Positions 33,500 to 42,551 of a stretch of DNA of 64,000 nt are shown piece after piece (position 1 is the first letter of the stretch; every line of letters starts with the position of its first letter). A model generated the notes under the pieces. That model was not told the DNA's origin, made no database searches, and was given only the letters and a program-made list of their open reading frames with translations. Both the position numbers and the translations under genes were made by a program. Origin of the DNA: Croceicoccus naphthovorans (lineage in GTDB: Bacteria > Pseudomonadota > Alphaproteobacteria > Sphingomonadales > Sphingomonadaceae); NCBI RefSeq assembly GCF_001028705.1, contig NZ_CP011771.1, positions 1 through 64,000 of the forward strand, read 5' to 3'.

Positions 33500-34167
33500 G
33501 ACGCGCGGCCTTTGGGGGCGAGCGGCACTTCGCTGACCTTGAGCGCCTTGACGCCGCGCGAAACTGCGGTGCCGGTGACCACGGCGGGGGTATGGCGGAT
33601 GCCGAATTTTGCGGTCAGCTGCCCGCCCTGGTCGAACCAGAACCGGCGCTGGTAGGGCTTCATCGCATCGAAGGGCGAACCGGCGACGAAAATCACCTTG
33701 GCGCGCGGGGCGCTGTAGGTCTTCACCGCCCAGTCGATCTGGGCTGGATCGCTGCCGTCGACAAAGACCAGGTCCTGGCTGAGCGCCACATGATCAAGCG
33801 GGTTCACCCGGGTGCCGCGCGGTGCGATCAGGTTGCCCTTGGCGTCGAAAATGTCGTCCTCGAGCACCATCGAGGGGTCGTAGAGCCATTCGCGCCGCGC
33901 CGTCGCGGGCGTGAGCCCCTCGACCGGTTTGGGGCGGCGCACGCTGGCGACGGCCTGCTCACGCATCTGGTTCTGCAGCCGCTCGATCCCGCCATTGGCT
34001 TCTAGGTCCCGAAGCCGCGTCTCGATCGTCGCCAGCAGATCGGTCTCGATGATCGGGAAAGTCTCGCCCATCTGTCCGTGGTCGGCGGCGCTAACCGCCG
34101 AGACGACTGGCCATCCGGCAAGCGCGGCAAGGCCGAGCGCGAGGACAAGGCGGGTCCGCCGCCTCAC
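33496..34167 (-). CDS. traW: TraW conjugal transfer protein
   Basis: GTG 34167 overlaps the stop of the S26 peptidase gene (GTGA) and gives a 223-residue protein. The signal peptide (LVLALGLAALAGWPVVSAVS) precedes DHGQMGETFPIIETDLLATI, the typical G-x-x-G-x-x-F/Y-P-I-x-E-x-D start of mature TraW, then REWLYDPSMVLEDDIFDAKG and FVAGSPFDAMKPYQRRFWFD. The region FDQGGQLTAKFGIRHTPAVV is the conserved C-terminal part. TraW works with TraU and TrbC in the periplasm. Confidence 0.9.
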   Translation of the reverse strand: MRRRTRLVLALGLAALAGWPVVSAVSAADHGQMGETFPIIETDLLATIETRLRDLEANGGIERLQNQMREQAVASVRRPKPVEGLTPATARREWLYDPSMVLEDDIFDAKGNLIAPRGTRVNPLDHVALSQDLVFVDGSDPAQIDWAVKTYSAPRAKVIFVAGSPFDAMKPYQRRFWFDQGGQLTAKFGIRHTPAVVTGTAVSRGVKALKVSEVPLAPKGRAS

Positions 34168-34706
34168 AGCAGCGCATCCCCGGTGCCGACGATCCGGTCG
34201 GCGCAGACGAAGCCGATTGCGGCATATCGGCTGTCGAACCCGTCGGGATGCGCCGTGCCGAGGTAGTAGCAGCGCTCGGGGATCGGCCCCGTTGGCCCTG
34301 GAATGAGCTGCTCGCCGCGTTTGGTCAGGGGTTTGAGCGTGGCGACCGTCTCGCCATTGACCTTCACTGCATTCCCGTCGCGCGTCACCACATCGCCTGG
34401 CACGCCGAGCGCGCGCTTGGCGAAGGGCGCGGGGCTTTTCCCGAAATGCGCGGTGATGAGCGCGCTCTTCGGCGGGTTGAACACGACAAAATCGCCGCGC
34501 TGGGGCAGCCGGCCCTTGTCGATGAAGAAAGCCCAGTTGGGGAGCGACTCGGTGGTGTTGATGAGCACCGCGTGCTCGTCGCGCCATTGGGAAAGCGCCG
34601 AGCTGGCGGCAAGACCGGCACCGAGCACGCCGATCGCGAGCCACCGTGCGCGCGGACCGAGCTTCGCGGGCGCGGCCGGGGCGCAGCGCTCAGTTGCCGG
34701 GGGCAT
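34164..34706 (-). CDS. S26-family signal peptidase of the conjugation system (TraF/TrhF-like)
   Basis: ATG 34706 overlaps the trbI end by 17 bases; 180 residues. One membrane helix (RWLAIGVLGAGLAASSALSQ) is followed by TTESLPNWAFFIDKG with the candidate serine nucleophile (S-L-P), then FGKSPAPFAKRALGVPGDVV with the Lys general base, and the box C/D-like GTAHPDGFDSRYAAIGFVCA. This is the TraF-type peptidase that processes or cyclises pilin in other systems. In this operon it probably matures the TraA pilin. It should not be confused with the thioredoxin-fold TraF at 25837-26655. Confidence 0.85.
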   Translation of the reverse strand: MPPATERCAPAAPAKLGPRARWLAIGVLGAGLAASSALSQWRDEHAVLINTTESLPNWAFFIDKGRLPQRGDFVVFNPPKSALITAHFGKSPAPFAKRALGVPGDVVTRDGNAVKVNGETVATLKPLTKRGEQLIPGPTGPIPERCYYLGTAHPDGFDSRYAAIGFVCADRIVGTGDALL

Positions 34707-35259
34707 GGAGCGGGTTTCCGGTGGGCACATTGGCGGCGGCCGGGGGCGTCGCCATCGCCGCGCGCATCGCGCCCATGACATCGCCGGCATTGGCCGCGGC
34801 CGCCTGCGGCATCTTGACCCGCGCATAGACTTCGCGGCGAAGCTCGGCGGTGATGTCGGGGACTTCGCCCGCGAGCACCGCCTCGCCCACCAGCACGATC
34901 TGTCCGGCCTGCCCGCGCGCGGCAAGGTTGCGCTGGATCTCGGCCATGAAGGCCCTGGTTTCCGAGGTGACCTGCTCGGGCGGCGTTGCCGAACGTGCCT
35001 GGGCCTGGACATATTCGCCGACCAGCCCCGCGAGCTGAACCTTGGCCATGGGCGGCAGGTCGCCAGCAGCGAGCACGTTCTTGGTCAGCCAGGCGCCCCA
35101 GAGCCCCGCAGCAACGAGGCCGCCGACAAGCGCGACCGGCATCCAGCCCAGTTTGCGGGCGTTCGCGGGGTGCGGGGCGACTAGCGGATTCTTGCCTGGC
35201 CGCTCGCCCGCCTCCTCGAACAGCGGGCCATCGCCGCTCGGCGCCTTAGACCTGGCCAT
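34690..35259 (-). CDS. trbI: TrbI, F-type
   Basis: ATG 35259 (MARSKAPSGDGPLFEEAGER) overlaps the preceding membrane-protein gene by 14 bases; the long upstream frame is a shadow. The 189-residue protein has one membrane helix (GWMPVALVGGLVAAGLWGAW) and an inner helical part with GLVGEYVQAQARSATPPEQV and ETRAFMAEIQRNLAARGQAG, resembling F-type TrbI, which affects pilus retraction. Its place between traC and traW matches F. Confidence 0.8.
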   Translation of the reverse strand: MARSKAPSGDGPLFEEAGERPGKNPLVAPHPANARKLGWMPVALVGGLVAAGLWGAWLTKNVLAAGDLPPMAKVQLAGLVGEYVQAQARSATPPEQVTSETRAFMAEIQRNLAARGQAGQIVLVGEAVLAGEVPDITAELRREVYARVKMPQAAAANAGDVMGAMRAAMATPPAAANVPTGNPLHAPGN

Positions 35260-35596
35260 CGGCAGTCTCCTTGCTCTGGGGGATGAGATCGCGAAGCGCG
35301 TGGCGGCGCAGCACGCCGACCACGAGGAAAAGCACGGCGCTGGCGATCCAGAATTGCGCTTCGAACGCCGCTCGGCGCTCTGGGTCCGCCGCGACATAGC
35401 GCGCCGCGAAATTGTCGAGGTGGAGGACGGCGCCGGCAAAGGTGAACTCGCCCAGCATCACGAAGAACAGCACCCAGAGCGCGGAGACGATGGCCATTGA
35501 GGTCGCAAGCCAGCCTGCAAGCCGCAGCGCGGCATAGCAGGCGTCTGCCCAGCGCGAGGCTGGGGCCGGTCTGGCCGAAGGGACCACAGCGCTCAT
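35246..35596 (-). CDS. Membrane protein between traC and trbI (116 aa)
   Basis: Two membrane helices are visible, LAGWLATSMAIVSALWVLFF and FWIASAVLFLVVGVLRRHAL, with an extracytoplasmic loop (LDNFAARYVAADPERRAAFE). The gene overlaps traC by 4 bases and trbI by 14 bases. It holds a slot where F has small genes of unclear role. No family recognised. Confidence 0.7.
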   Translation of the reverse strand: MSAVVPSARPAPASRWADACYAALRLAGWLATSMAIVSALWVLFFVMLGEFTFAGAVLHLDNFAARYVAADPERRAAFEAQFWIASAVLFLVVGVLRRHALRDLIPQSKETADGQV

Positions 35597-38214
35597 TCGG
35601 CTGCCTCCCCGAATTCATCGGCGTGGAAGTCGGGCGCGCCGGGCTCTACCGGTACGAAATCCGGAAAAGCGACGCGCTCGATGGCATCGGGAAGCGCCAG
35701 GCCTTCGCGCACCCGCTCCTCGATCTCGGAGAAGACCCTGGGGCTCGAGGAATAGAGCGTCGCCGAATAGGGATCGAGCACGAGGCGGCCGACGCAGAGC
35801 GTTTCTGGGCCCTTGATCAGGACATCGGAATATTCGGTGCCGTTGCGCTTCAGTGAGCGCAGCAGCGTTTCGGTATAGCGGTCCATCTCGAAGCGCTGGT
35901 GCTTCGCGAGATCATTGATCGTCTCCTCTTTCTGCTGGAGCACGACCGACCAGTCCGAGTTCTCGAGCGCAGCCAATGACCCTTCGGACTTGTAAAAGTC
36001 ATTCAGGGACTGCGTCGCGGTGATGAGCGAGCCGCCATACTTGCGGCAGGTGCGGGCATAGGTCTCGATCGCCTGGCCCATCTGCCCGCCGCCAAGCAAT
36101 TGCCAGGCCTCGTCGATCATCGTGAGCTTGGGCACAGAGCGGTCGAGATCGCGCATGACCCTCAGCGTCAGGAACATGAGCGCGGTCAGCGCGACCGAGC
36201 GCAATTCGGGCTTCGAGGAAAGGTCTGAGAGCTCGAACACGGTGAGCCCTGCGGAGAGGTTGATCGAGCAGGCGCCCGCAAAGAAGCGGCCATAGGTGCC
36301 GCCGGTGAGGAACGGCGCCATGGCGTCAGCGAGATCGCCGGCGAAGGGCGATGGCGCCGCGCGCAGCGCCGCCGCGACATCGTCGATCGTGCCGGCGCGC
36401 TGTTTCTCGCGCCAGACGCTACTCACCGCCGAATCGATGAGGCCGCGCTCGGTGTCGGAGAGCCGGTCCTGCTGGCGAGCCATCTGGCCGATGATCGCTT
36501 TAAGCATGGCGAGGCATTCGACCTCGTAGTCCTCGCCGTCCTCGTCGCTGGTCAATGCGGCGGCATCGATCATGTCGAAGGGATTGAGCGAGAACCCCGA
36601 GGAGAGCTTGAACTCGACGAAAGCCCCGCCGAAGGCCTTGGCCATGTGCTCGAACGAGCGGCCATCGTCGATGACGATGACCTTGGCGCCAGCGCCGGAC
36701 ATCGCGGCGCAGACGTCCTGCAGGAAGACCGATTTGCCGGAACCCGACTTGCCGAAGACCGCGACATTGTGATTGCCCGCCTGGTTCTGGAACGGCGACC
36801 AGAAGAAAGGCTGCCCGCGCCGGCCGATCAGCAGCACGTGCGGGATCGGTCCGCCCATGTGTTCGCCCTGCAAGGGGGCAATCGAGGCGGCGGTTGTCGT
36901 CAGCATGGTCTTGAAGCGCTTCATGCGCCTCAGGTCCGCCGTCAGACCGTTCGGCAGCGACAGCGGCATGGCCGCCAAGAGCCCCATGACCTGCAAATAG
37001 CGTTCGTCGATGAGGTCCCAGCCTGCCGCCTTGTAGACCGATTTGACGAGCCGCTCGTTGACGTCGCCCTTGCCCAATGGCGAGAGTGCGCCGACCCCGT
37101 AATAGACCTGGGCGAGCTTGCGGCCCTGGCGGATCTGCCCCTGGACGTACTGCCACTCGTCGCGCTGCTCGGAGAGCTGGGGGAGGAAGCGGGCCGAGCG
37201 GCTGTCGGCAAGGCTGGTGGTTCGCATGACCTTGAGGCCGGTGCGCGAGGCGACTGCCTCGTCGTCCTGGAACACGAGGCCCATGACGGTCATGACGTTG
37301 CAGCCGAAGCGCAGCTTGTCGTTGACCATGTCGCCGATGATCTTCTGGACGTCCCAGGGTGCCCATTGCTTGGGCAGGTGCCGCACCGCGAAGAAGCGCC
37401 AGTCGAAGGCGTCGGGGACGACCTCGCCGATCACCGGCGCGCCGTCGACCTGCTCGGCCCCCTCTGCTGTACGGACGGGACGGAAGCGCTCGGTCCTCAG
37501 CACGATCCGGTCGGGCGTGACCTGGGTCTCGAGATCGCGCCGGATGCACTGGACGTTGATCGGGTCGAGTTCGGAATAGTGCTCGGGCCGGTCTGCGTTG
37601 TCGACCGAGGGGCAGAGGAAGTCGTCGAGGAAGGCGATGAGCTCGACCGGCCCCATCTCGCGCGCCGGGATCGAGAGCGCCTGGCAGGTGCCCTTGAGGC
37701 TTTCGCGCACGGTCGACAGCACGTCGGCGCCGATGGACCCGCTGAGCCTGGCGCCGACCGAGAGGATGAGGCGGGTGCTGCGCACGAAGAACGGCGCATC
37801 GCGCGAGATCGACATCCAGGCCCCGCGCCTCAGCCAGCGCGCCCGGTGTGCGGCGGCGCGGCCATAGACCCCCTTTGCGACGACGCGCGGCATGACCCAG
37901 TCGGCGATGCGGGTTCCGACCGAAGGGCTCTGCCAGTGGATCAGCTGGATCTCGCAGCCGGCCGGAACCGCATCCGAAAGGAATTGCGTGAGAATCTCGC
38001 CGCTGCGCTCGTCCGCTCCCATCATCGGGGCGAGCTCGAGGATGAAGCCAATCGATTCGGTGTTGATGAACAGCCCCGACTTCGCGTCATAGCTGCGGTA
38101 GGGCAGCCAGTTCGCCAGCATCGGCGCGCCCAAGAGCGGCCGGTCCGCCTCGGGCCGCGCGCTCTCGCCGAAGAGGAGATCGAGGAAGCTGTCCCAGAAG
38201 CCGCGCCGCGCCAT
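35593..38214 (-). CDS. traC: TraC (VirB4-like) conjugation ATPase
   Basis: The start is ATG 38214 (MARRGFWDSFLDLLFGESAR); the upstream part of the open frame is a shadow of traV. The N-terminal TraC domain spans residues 1-400. Walker A is FGKSGSGKSVFLQD near residue 485, Walker B is LTMIDEAWQLLGGGQMGQAI, and RTCRKYGGSLITATQSLNDF carries the Q of the late motif. Length 873 is close to F TraC (875). It powers pilus assembly at the inner membrane. It starts 4 bases after the traV stop. Confidence 0.95.
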   Translation of the reverse strand: MARRGFWDSFLDLLFGESARPEADRPLLGAPMLANWLPYRSYDAKSGLFINTESIGFILELAPMMGADERSGEILTQFLSDAVPAGCEIQLIHWQSPSVGTRIADWVMPRVVAKGVYGRAAAHRARWLRRGAWMSISRDAPFFVRSTRLILSVGARLSGSIGADVLSTVRESLKGTCQALSIPAREMGPVELIAFLDDFLCPSVDNADRPEHYSELDPINVQCIRRDLETQVTPDRIVLRTERFRPVRTAEGAEQVDGAPVIGEVVPDAFDWRFFAVRHLPKQWAPWDVQKIIGDMVNDKLRFGCNVMTVMGLVFQDDEAVASRTGLKVMRTTSLADSRSARFLPQLSEQRDEWQYVQGQIRQGRKLAQVYYGVGALSPLGKGDVNERLVKSVYKAAGWDLIDERYLQVMGLLAAMPLSLPNGLTADLRRMKRFKTMLTTTAASIAPLQGEHMGGPIPHVLLIGRRGQPFFWSPFQNQAGNHNVAVFGKSGSGKSVFLQDVCAAMSGAGAKVIVIDDGRSFEHMAKAFGGAFVEFKLSSGFSLNPFDMIDAAALTSDEDGEDYEVECLAMLKAIIGQMARQQDRLSDTERGLIDSAVSSVWREKQRAGTIDDVAAALRAAPSPFAGDLADAMAPFLTGGTYGRFFAGACSINLSAGLTVFELSDLSSKPELRSVALTALMFLTLRVMRDLDRSVPKLTMIDEAWQLLGGGQMGQAIETYARTCRKYGGSLITATQSLNDFYKSEGSLAALENSDWSVVLQQKEETINDLAKHQRFEMDRYTETLLRSLKRNGTEYSDVLIKGPETLCVGRLVLDPYSATLYSSSPRVFSEIEERVREGLALPDAIERVAFPDFVPVEPGAPDFHADEFGEAAE

Positions 38215-38218
38215 GAGC

Positions 38219-39442
38219 CTATTCCTCGACCTTGCCGGAGAAGGACGCGGGAGGATTGGCGGCGGTGGGTGCCGGGGCAGGAGCTTGTGCCGCGCCCTGT
38301 GTCGCGCCCTGTGCCGCAGCAGGTGCCGCGTCTCCCGCTTTGGTGGCGGTGCCGCCTTGGGCGGGCGATGGCGCGGATGGCTGGCCGCCCTTGGTCGCGC
38401 GCCCAAGCCGTGCTTCGACCTCGGCCCTGATCGCATCGATTGGCGAGCCTGCCGAGCTTGCGGCCCCTTTGGCCCGCGCTTCAGCCACCACCCTGGGATC
38501 GGGCAAGGCTCCGGATGGCGGGGCGATCTGGCCGGGCAGTCCGGCCTGCCCGCCGGGTTCGCGGCTCGCGGCAGTCGGAGGATCACTCACCGGATGAGCC
38601 TGCTGCGATGCGGAGGGCGTAGCGGCGTCAGGGGTAGCCTGGCCTTGCCCCGTCCCCTGCTCGCCCGAGCCACCGCCAGACAACTGCATCCAGCCTCCCG
38701 CATCGGCGACGGTATGGACTACCCGCGGCTCGTGGAAATTGCCGGAGCCATCGACATAGGAGGGAAACACGACCTTGAGCACGCGGCGCTCGCGGTGGGC
38801 GACGCCGGTCACGGTTGCGGCGATCCTGCCGCTGCCGGTCGGCATCAACCGGGCGCTCTGCGCCGAGCCCCGAGACTGCGGCTGAAAATAGGGCCCTGAG
38901 GCCGGCACCATCGGACGCGCATTCTGGATAACGGCAAGCGCCTGGTCGTCGATCACGGTCGAGGGCGCGCAGGTGCCGCCGGGCGCGCTGCAGGCAAAGT
39001 TGCCCTTGATGTTGCCACCAAAGAGGCTCGTGCAGGCCGCCATCTGCGTCGCGGCCAATCCGAGTGCGGCGACGCCCGCCGCGCGCGCAAGACCCGGACG
39101 CGCCACATGTCCGCGCGACTGCCGCGCGAGAAGCGCTTCGAACTTGCCCGCCAGAGTCCAGAGCGCAAGGCCGGCCTCGAGCGTCAGGCTATCCTGCGAC
39201 AGCGCGATATACCCCGCCGAGCGCTGCCAGGCACGCTGGCGCAGCAGCATGAGTTCGCGGGGGGTCAGCGCCCTGCCCCTGCCTTTACCACTGTCATTTG
39301 CGAAAGCCGCGACAAGATCGTGCCACAGCCCGATCGCATCCGAGCAGCCAATATCCATGGCCGGGAGCCGCACCTGTCCCCGCGAACGGCGCTGCACTGC
39401 GCGCTGGAATACTATCCGTTGCTGTCGCGTGAGCAGGATCAT
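38219..39442 (-). CDS. traV: TraV-like lipoprotein with a long N-terminal extension
   Basis: ATG 39442 overlaps the dsbC stop by 4 bases (ATGA), so the frame starts there by coupling. Residues 1-112 are helical and soluble (LTPRELMLLRQRAWQRSAGY, then TLEAGLALWTLAGKFEALLA). Only at about 118-137 does a lipoprotein signal appear, ARAAGVAALGLAATQMAACT, with lipid-modified Cys137. The TraV core follows: GGNIKGNFACSAPGGTCAPS. The C-terminus is Ala/Pro/Gly-rich. A GTG at codon 113 would give a standard TraV of about 295 residues, so two products or a fusion are possible. Confidence 0.8.
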   Translation of the reverse strand: MILLTRQQRIVFQRAVQRRSRGQVRLPAMDIGCSDAIGLWHDLVAAFANDSGKGRGRALTPRELMLLRQRAWQRSAGYIALSQDSLTLEAGLALWTLAGKFEALLARQSRGHVARPGLARAAGVAALGLAATQMAACTSLFGGNIKGNFACSAPGGTCAPSTVIDDQALAVIQNARPMVPASGPYFQPQSRGSAQSARLMPTGSGRIAATVTGVAHRERRVLKVVFPSYVDGSGNFHEPRVVHTVADAGGWMQLSGGGSGEQGTGQGQATPDAATPSASQQAHPVSDPPTAASREPGGQAGLPGQIAPPSGALPDPRVVAEARAKGAASSAGSPIDAIRAEVEARLGRATKGGQPSAPSPAQGGTATKAGDAAPAAAQGATQGAAQAPAPAPTAANPPASFSGKVEE

Positions 39443-40341
39443 GAGCGCACGGCCTTGAGCCAGGTCTCGAGGACGGCGCGCGGGCGGTAGCCTTCGATCA
39501 CAGCGCCGTCCGAACGCACGATCACCGGGGTGCCGGCAATGCCTGCCTCGCGGGCGAAGCGCTCGTTGGCATCGAGCGCGGAGGTGTCGCAGGGCTTGCT
39601 GTCGGTGATGGGTGCGCCGGCATAGGCGGCCTTGACTGCCCGGGGGCGGTTGCGCGCGCAAAACACCTGGTTGGCCAGATCGCGGCTGCCGAGCACCGAG
39701 ATCGGCCGCTCGATCACCCGCACATTCATCGCCTCGAGCTCGGCCGAGAGCGCCCGGCAATAGCCGCAGCGAAAATCGCTGAACACCGTGACCGTCTTGC
39801 CGGCGGGGTTGCCCCAGACGATGCCGCCAGCCCCGGGCAGTTGGGCGAGCGACATCGTCCGGGGGGCCCCCTGCGCGCTTGCCTCGCGCGCAGCGGAAGT
39901 ATTGAGCCCGCGCGCCGAAGCCTGCGTGGTCTCGGCTTCACGGCGGCTGCCTGCCGCGCCGCCAACCAGCAAGTCGGGGTTGACCTCGAGCAGGCGCACC
40001 GCGGTCAGGTCCTGGCGGGTCTGCATGTCGTAGACCCGCCCGATCATCAGGTAGCGCGCGGTCCTGTCGACGTAGAACAGCTGCGATCCGGCGGTCACTT
40101 CGCAGACCCCGTCCACCACCTGGCAATTGACGCGGGAGACGGCGGTGCGCGGCAGGCGCTCCTTGAGCAGGCTCGCCACCGCTACATCGGCTTCGGATGG
40201 GCGACGCTCGCCGCCCTCGCTATTGGCCCAGACCAGCGAAGCGCCGCTGCCGAGCGCCATGGCCGCCAGCGGCCAGGCCAGACGCTTGACGGCGCGCTTC
40301 GTGGGCTTGAGCCGCTTCAGGTCAGCAAAGTGGAACGTCAT
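39439..40341 (-). CDS. dsbC: DsbC-like periplasmic disulfide isomerase
   Basis: ATG 40341 follows GGATGAGGAG; an in-frame GTG at 40350 is less likely. The signal-anchor-like segment (RLAWPLAAMALGSGASLVWA) leads to the N-terminal DsbC dimerisation part (CEVTAGSQLFYVDRTARYLM, GRVYDMQTRQDLT). The thioredoxin domain has TVTVFSDFRCGYCRALSAEL with active-site CGYC, and the cis-proline loop is AREAGIAGTPVIVRSDG. The 300-residue length is typical of plasmid DsbC/TrbB-like proteins. It should shuffle disulfides in TraN, TraU and TraH. Confidence 0.92.
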   Translation of the reverse strand: MTFHFADLKRLKPTKRAVKRLAWPLAAMALGSGASLVWANSEGGERRPSEADVAVASLLKERLPRTAVSRVNCQVVDGVCEVTAGSQLFYVDRTARYLMIGRVYDMQTRQDLTAVRLLEVNPDLLVGGAAGSRREAETTQASARGLNTSAAREASAQGAPRTMSLAQLPGAGGIVWGNPAGKTVTVFSDFRCGYCRALSAELEAMNVRVIERPISVLGSRDLANQVFCARNRPRAVKAAYAGAPITDSKPCDTSALDANERFAREAGIAGTPVIVRSDGAVIEGYRPRAVLETWLKAVRS

Positions 40342-40353
40342 CGCCTTCACTCC

Positions 40354-41730
40354 TCATCCGTTGATGAACACGCCCTCGAGGAAGACGATCTCGACATCGA
40401 TCCCGGTCGGCATCTCGATCACGGGCTGGTACTGTTCGGCCCGCTCGATCAGGTATTTGGAGACCATGTCGGCCGAGGTCGCGACGCCTTCGCCCAGCCC
40501 GCCTTCGAGAATTTCGCCGGTGCCGAGTTTCTGGCGCTGGCCGTTCACGTTGACGTTGGCGCCCTGGAGGACCGAACTGGTGTTGGCCGAGAACCCGCGC
40601 CCGAACCCGCCGGCAAGCCCGGCAAGGAAAGCCTGGCCGACGAGTGCGCCTTCGCGGCTGACCACCCGGCCCCTCACCCCGGTCTTGCCGCCAAAGGCGA
40701 TGAACCCCTTGACGTCAGAGACCGCGTAGCGCCCGTTCGGCTGCGGGCAGGTCATGCGCTGCAGCTTCACATAGACCTTCTCAGAGGAGAGGTCGGCGCG
40801 CGCCGCGCCGTTGACGAGGCAGCCGGCGATATTGGTCGTGAGCAGCCGCCCCTTGTCGTAGACCGAGCGCGCCGGACCCGTGATGCGCAGCACGACCGGG
40901 AGCGGATCGGTCTGGCTCTGGACACCGGCATTGGCATCGACGCCGACGATCACCTTGGCGACCGCGATCGAATTGGGCGGCAGGTAGTTGGCGCTGTCGG
41001 TATAGACCGTGTTGCCCCTCGGCACCGGGGTTCCGGTGCCGCTCGTCGCTCCCTCGCCGAAGGAGACGAGACTGACCTCGCTGCCGCGGAGAGTCGGAAG
41101 TCCGGCCGCTGCTGCCGCGGCCTGTCCCGCCGGCGTTGGGGGCATCCCGGCGAGGCGCGGGGCGCCTGCCACCTGGTAACTCGGCGGGCTGGTGCGCCCG
41201 TAAAGTGCATTGGGCCCGGAGTTGACCCCCGCGCCGGGCCCCACCGGCGACTGGCGCGCGGCGGCGAGCGCGGCGCGCAGCTGCTCGTTCTCGCTCTGGT
41301 AGGCGGAGAGCACGCGTTCGGTCTCGGGCGCCATGCCGGCGCCCGACTGCTGGGCGAGCTGGGCTTCGAGCTGGTCGGCACGTTCGGCGCGCGCCGCGAG
41401 CGCGCGCATGTTGGTGTCCATCGCCGATATCTGCGCTTCGGACTGGGCGCGCCATTCCTTCTCGGCCATGTTCTTGTTGACCATCTCGTCGACCGAGACG
41501 CCCTCGACTTCCTCCTCGAGCGCCTTGCCGCTTTTGCCCGGCTTGTCGTCGAAGATGTAGAACGAGCCGGCGACGAGCGCGGCCGCGCCTGCAGAGCCAA
41601 GCAACAGCATCTGCTTGCGCTTCACCGCCTCGTTGGTTGCCATGGCATCGCCGAGCGGCGAGCCGTTCGCGCCCTCGCCCGTATCGAGCGCCTTGGGCTT
41701 CTTCTGGAATAACTTGGCCAAATCCATCAC
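40354..41730 (-). CDS. traB: TraB, inner-membrane scaffold of the transfer channel (VirB10-like)
   Basis: The 458-residue protein has one membrane helix (MLLLGSAGAAALVAGSFYIF), then a coiled-coil (AEKEWRAQSEAQISAMDTNM to ADQLEAQLAQQ), a Pro/Gly-rich stretch, and the C-terminal VirB10-like barrel: YLPPNSIAVAKVIVGVDANA, GCLVNGAARADLSSEKVYVK and KGFIAFGGKTGVRGRVVSRE. It ends YQPVIEMPTGIDVEIVFLEG. It bridges the inner and outer membranes. Overlaps traK by 4 bases. Confidence 0.93.
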   Translation of the reverse strand: MMDLAKLFQKKPKALDTGEGANGSPLGDAMATNEAVKRKQMLLLGSAGAAALVAGSFYIFDDKPGKSGKALEEEVEGVSVDEMVNKNMAEKEWRAQSEAQISAMDTNMRALAARAERADQLEAQLAQQSGAGMAPETERVLSAYQSENEQLRAALAAARQSPVGPGAGVNSGPNALYGRTSPPSYQVAGAPRLAGMPPTPAGQAAAAAAGLPTLRGSEVSLVSFGEGATSGTGTPVPRGNTVYTDSANYLPPNSIAVAKVIVGVDANAGVQSQTDPLPVVLRITGPARSVYDKGRLLTTNIAGCLVNGAARADLSSEKVYVKLQRMTCPQPNGRYAVSDVKGFIAFGGKTGVRGRVVSREGALVGQAFLAGLAGGFGRGFSANTSSVLQGANVNVNGQRQKLGTGEILEGGLGEGVATSADMVSKYLIERAEQYQPVIEMPTGIDVEIVFLEGVFING

Positions 41731-42551
41731 CGCGCCCCTGTCAAAGTGTTGGCATTCGACTGGATGAGGTAGACGGCGGCTTCCTGACCGGCGGCGAGTT
41801 CGCTTACCGGCGCCATGAAGGCGAGCGCGCCGCGCGCGGCGAGCATGTTCTCATCGAGACTTCGCGTCTGCCGCCCCGTGTTGCGCACGCGCAGGACCAG
41901 GCCCTTCATCTCCGCGCCGCGATATTCGCCGACCTGCTGGACCTGGAGGCGGCCGACCAAGACCGGTTCGAGCACGGTGGAACGCATGTCGAAGCCGTCG
42001 ATCGCCTCGCCGCGGTACATCGCCTGGGCAAGCCGCACGGCGGCATCCTCGGGTGGGCTCTGCACCTCCCAGTCGCGGGCGCGCTCGCTGGTAATCGCGG
42101 CATTGGCGATGAACACCTGCTCGGCCTCGGTGCCGCGCACCTGGCAGACGAACTTGTAGACGAAGCCCTTGCGCGTGGTGCCGAAGAACGAGAGCGCCGC
42201 CCTCGGGAAGCCGTCGGGCACCGAGATATAGATGTCGCCGCGCACTGGCTCGTTGACGATCTTGAAATCTTCGGCCGGGTTGCCGGTGGTGATTTTCGAG
42301 ACCGAGGCGAACTGGTCGCCCGCAAGGCTGATTCGAGTGAGGTCCTTGGCCGAGGCGACGCACTGGACGGTGCCGTTGTCGGCCGCCATGACGTTCTGGT
42401 CGGCCAGCGCTGGCGTTGCGAGGCCGAGCGCTCCAAGGGCGATCAGCACGGCGCCGATGGGTCTGCCAAGGGTGGCGCAGGGCCGTCCGGCGAGCATGGC
42501 GCCCGCGCCAATCGCGCAGGCTGGCAAGCTGAGGGCGAGAGGTATCGTCAT
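41727..42551 (-). CDS. traK: TraK, outer-membrane secretin-like component (VirB9-like)
   Basis: The 274-residue protein has a signal sequence (GAVLIALGALGLATPALADQ). The mature part starts VMAADNGTVQCVASAKDLTR with SVSKITTGNPAEDFKIVNEP, the repeated strands of the TraK/VirB9 family, then YISVPDGFPRAALSFFGTTR and the C-terminal LVGRLQVQQVGEYRGAEMKG. It would form the outer-membrane ring with TraV and the TraB C-terminus. Overlaps traE by 4 bases. Confidence 0.9.
   Translation of the reverse strand: MTIPLALSLPACAIGAGAMLAGRPCATLGRPIGAVLIALGALGLATPALADQNVMAADNGTVQCVASAKDLTRISLAGDQFASVSKITTGNPAEDFKIVNEPVRGDIYISVPDGFPRAALSFFGTTRKGFVYKFVCQVRGTEAEQVFIANAAITSERARDWEVQSPPEDAAVRLAQAMYRGEAIDGFDMRSTVLEPVLVGRLQVQQVGEYRGAEMKGLVLRVRNTGRQTRSLDENMLAARGALAFMAPVSELAAGQEAAVYLIQSNANTLTGAR

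Noticed and set aside
36646..38430. 594-codon plus-strand open frame opposite traC
   Set aside because: Arg/Gly/Asp-rich low-similarity texture; it is the antisense of an unmistakable VirB4-type ATPase with Walker motifs.
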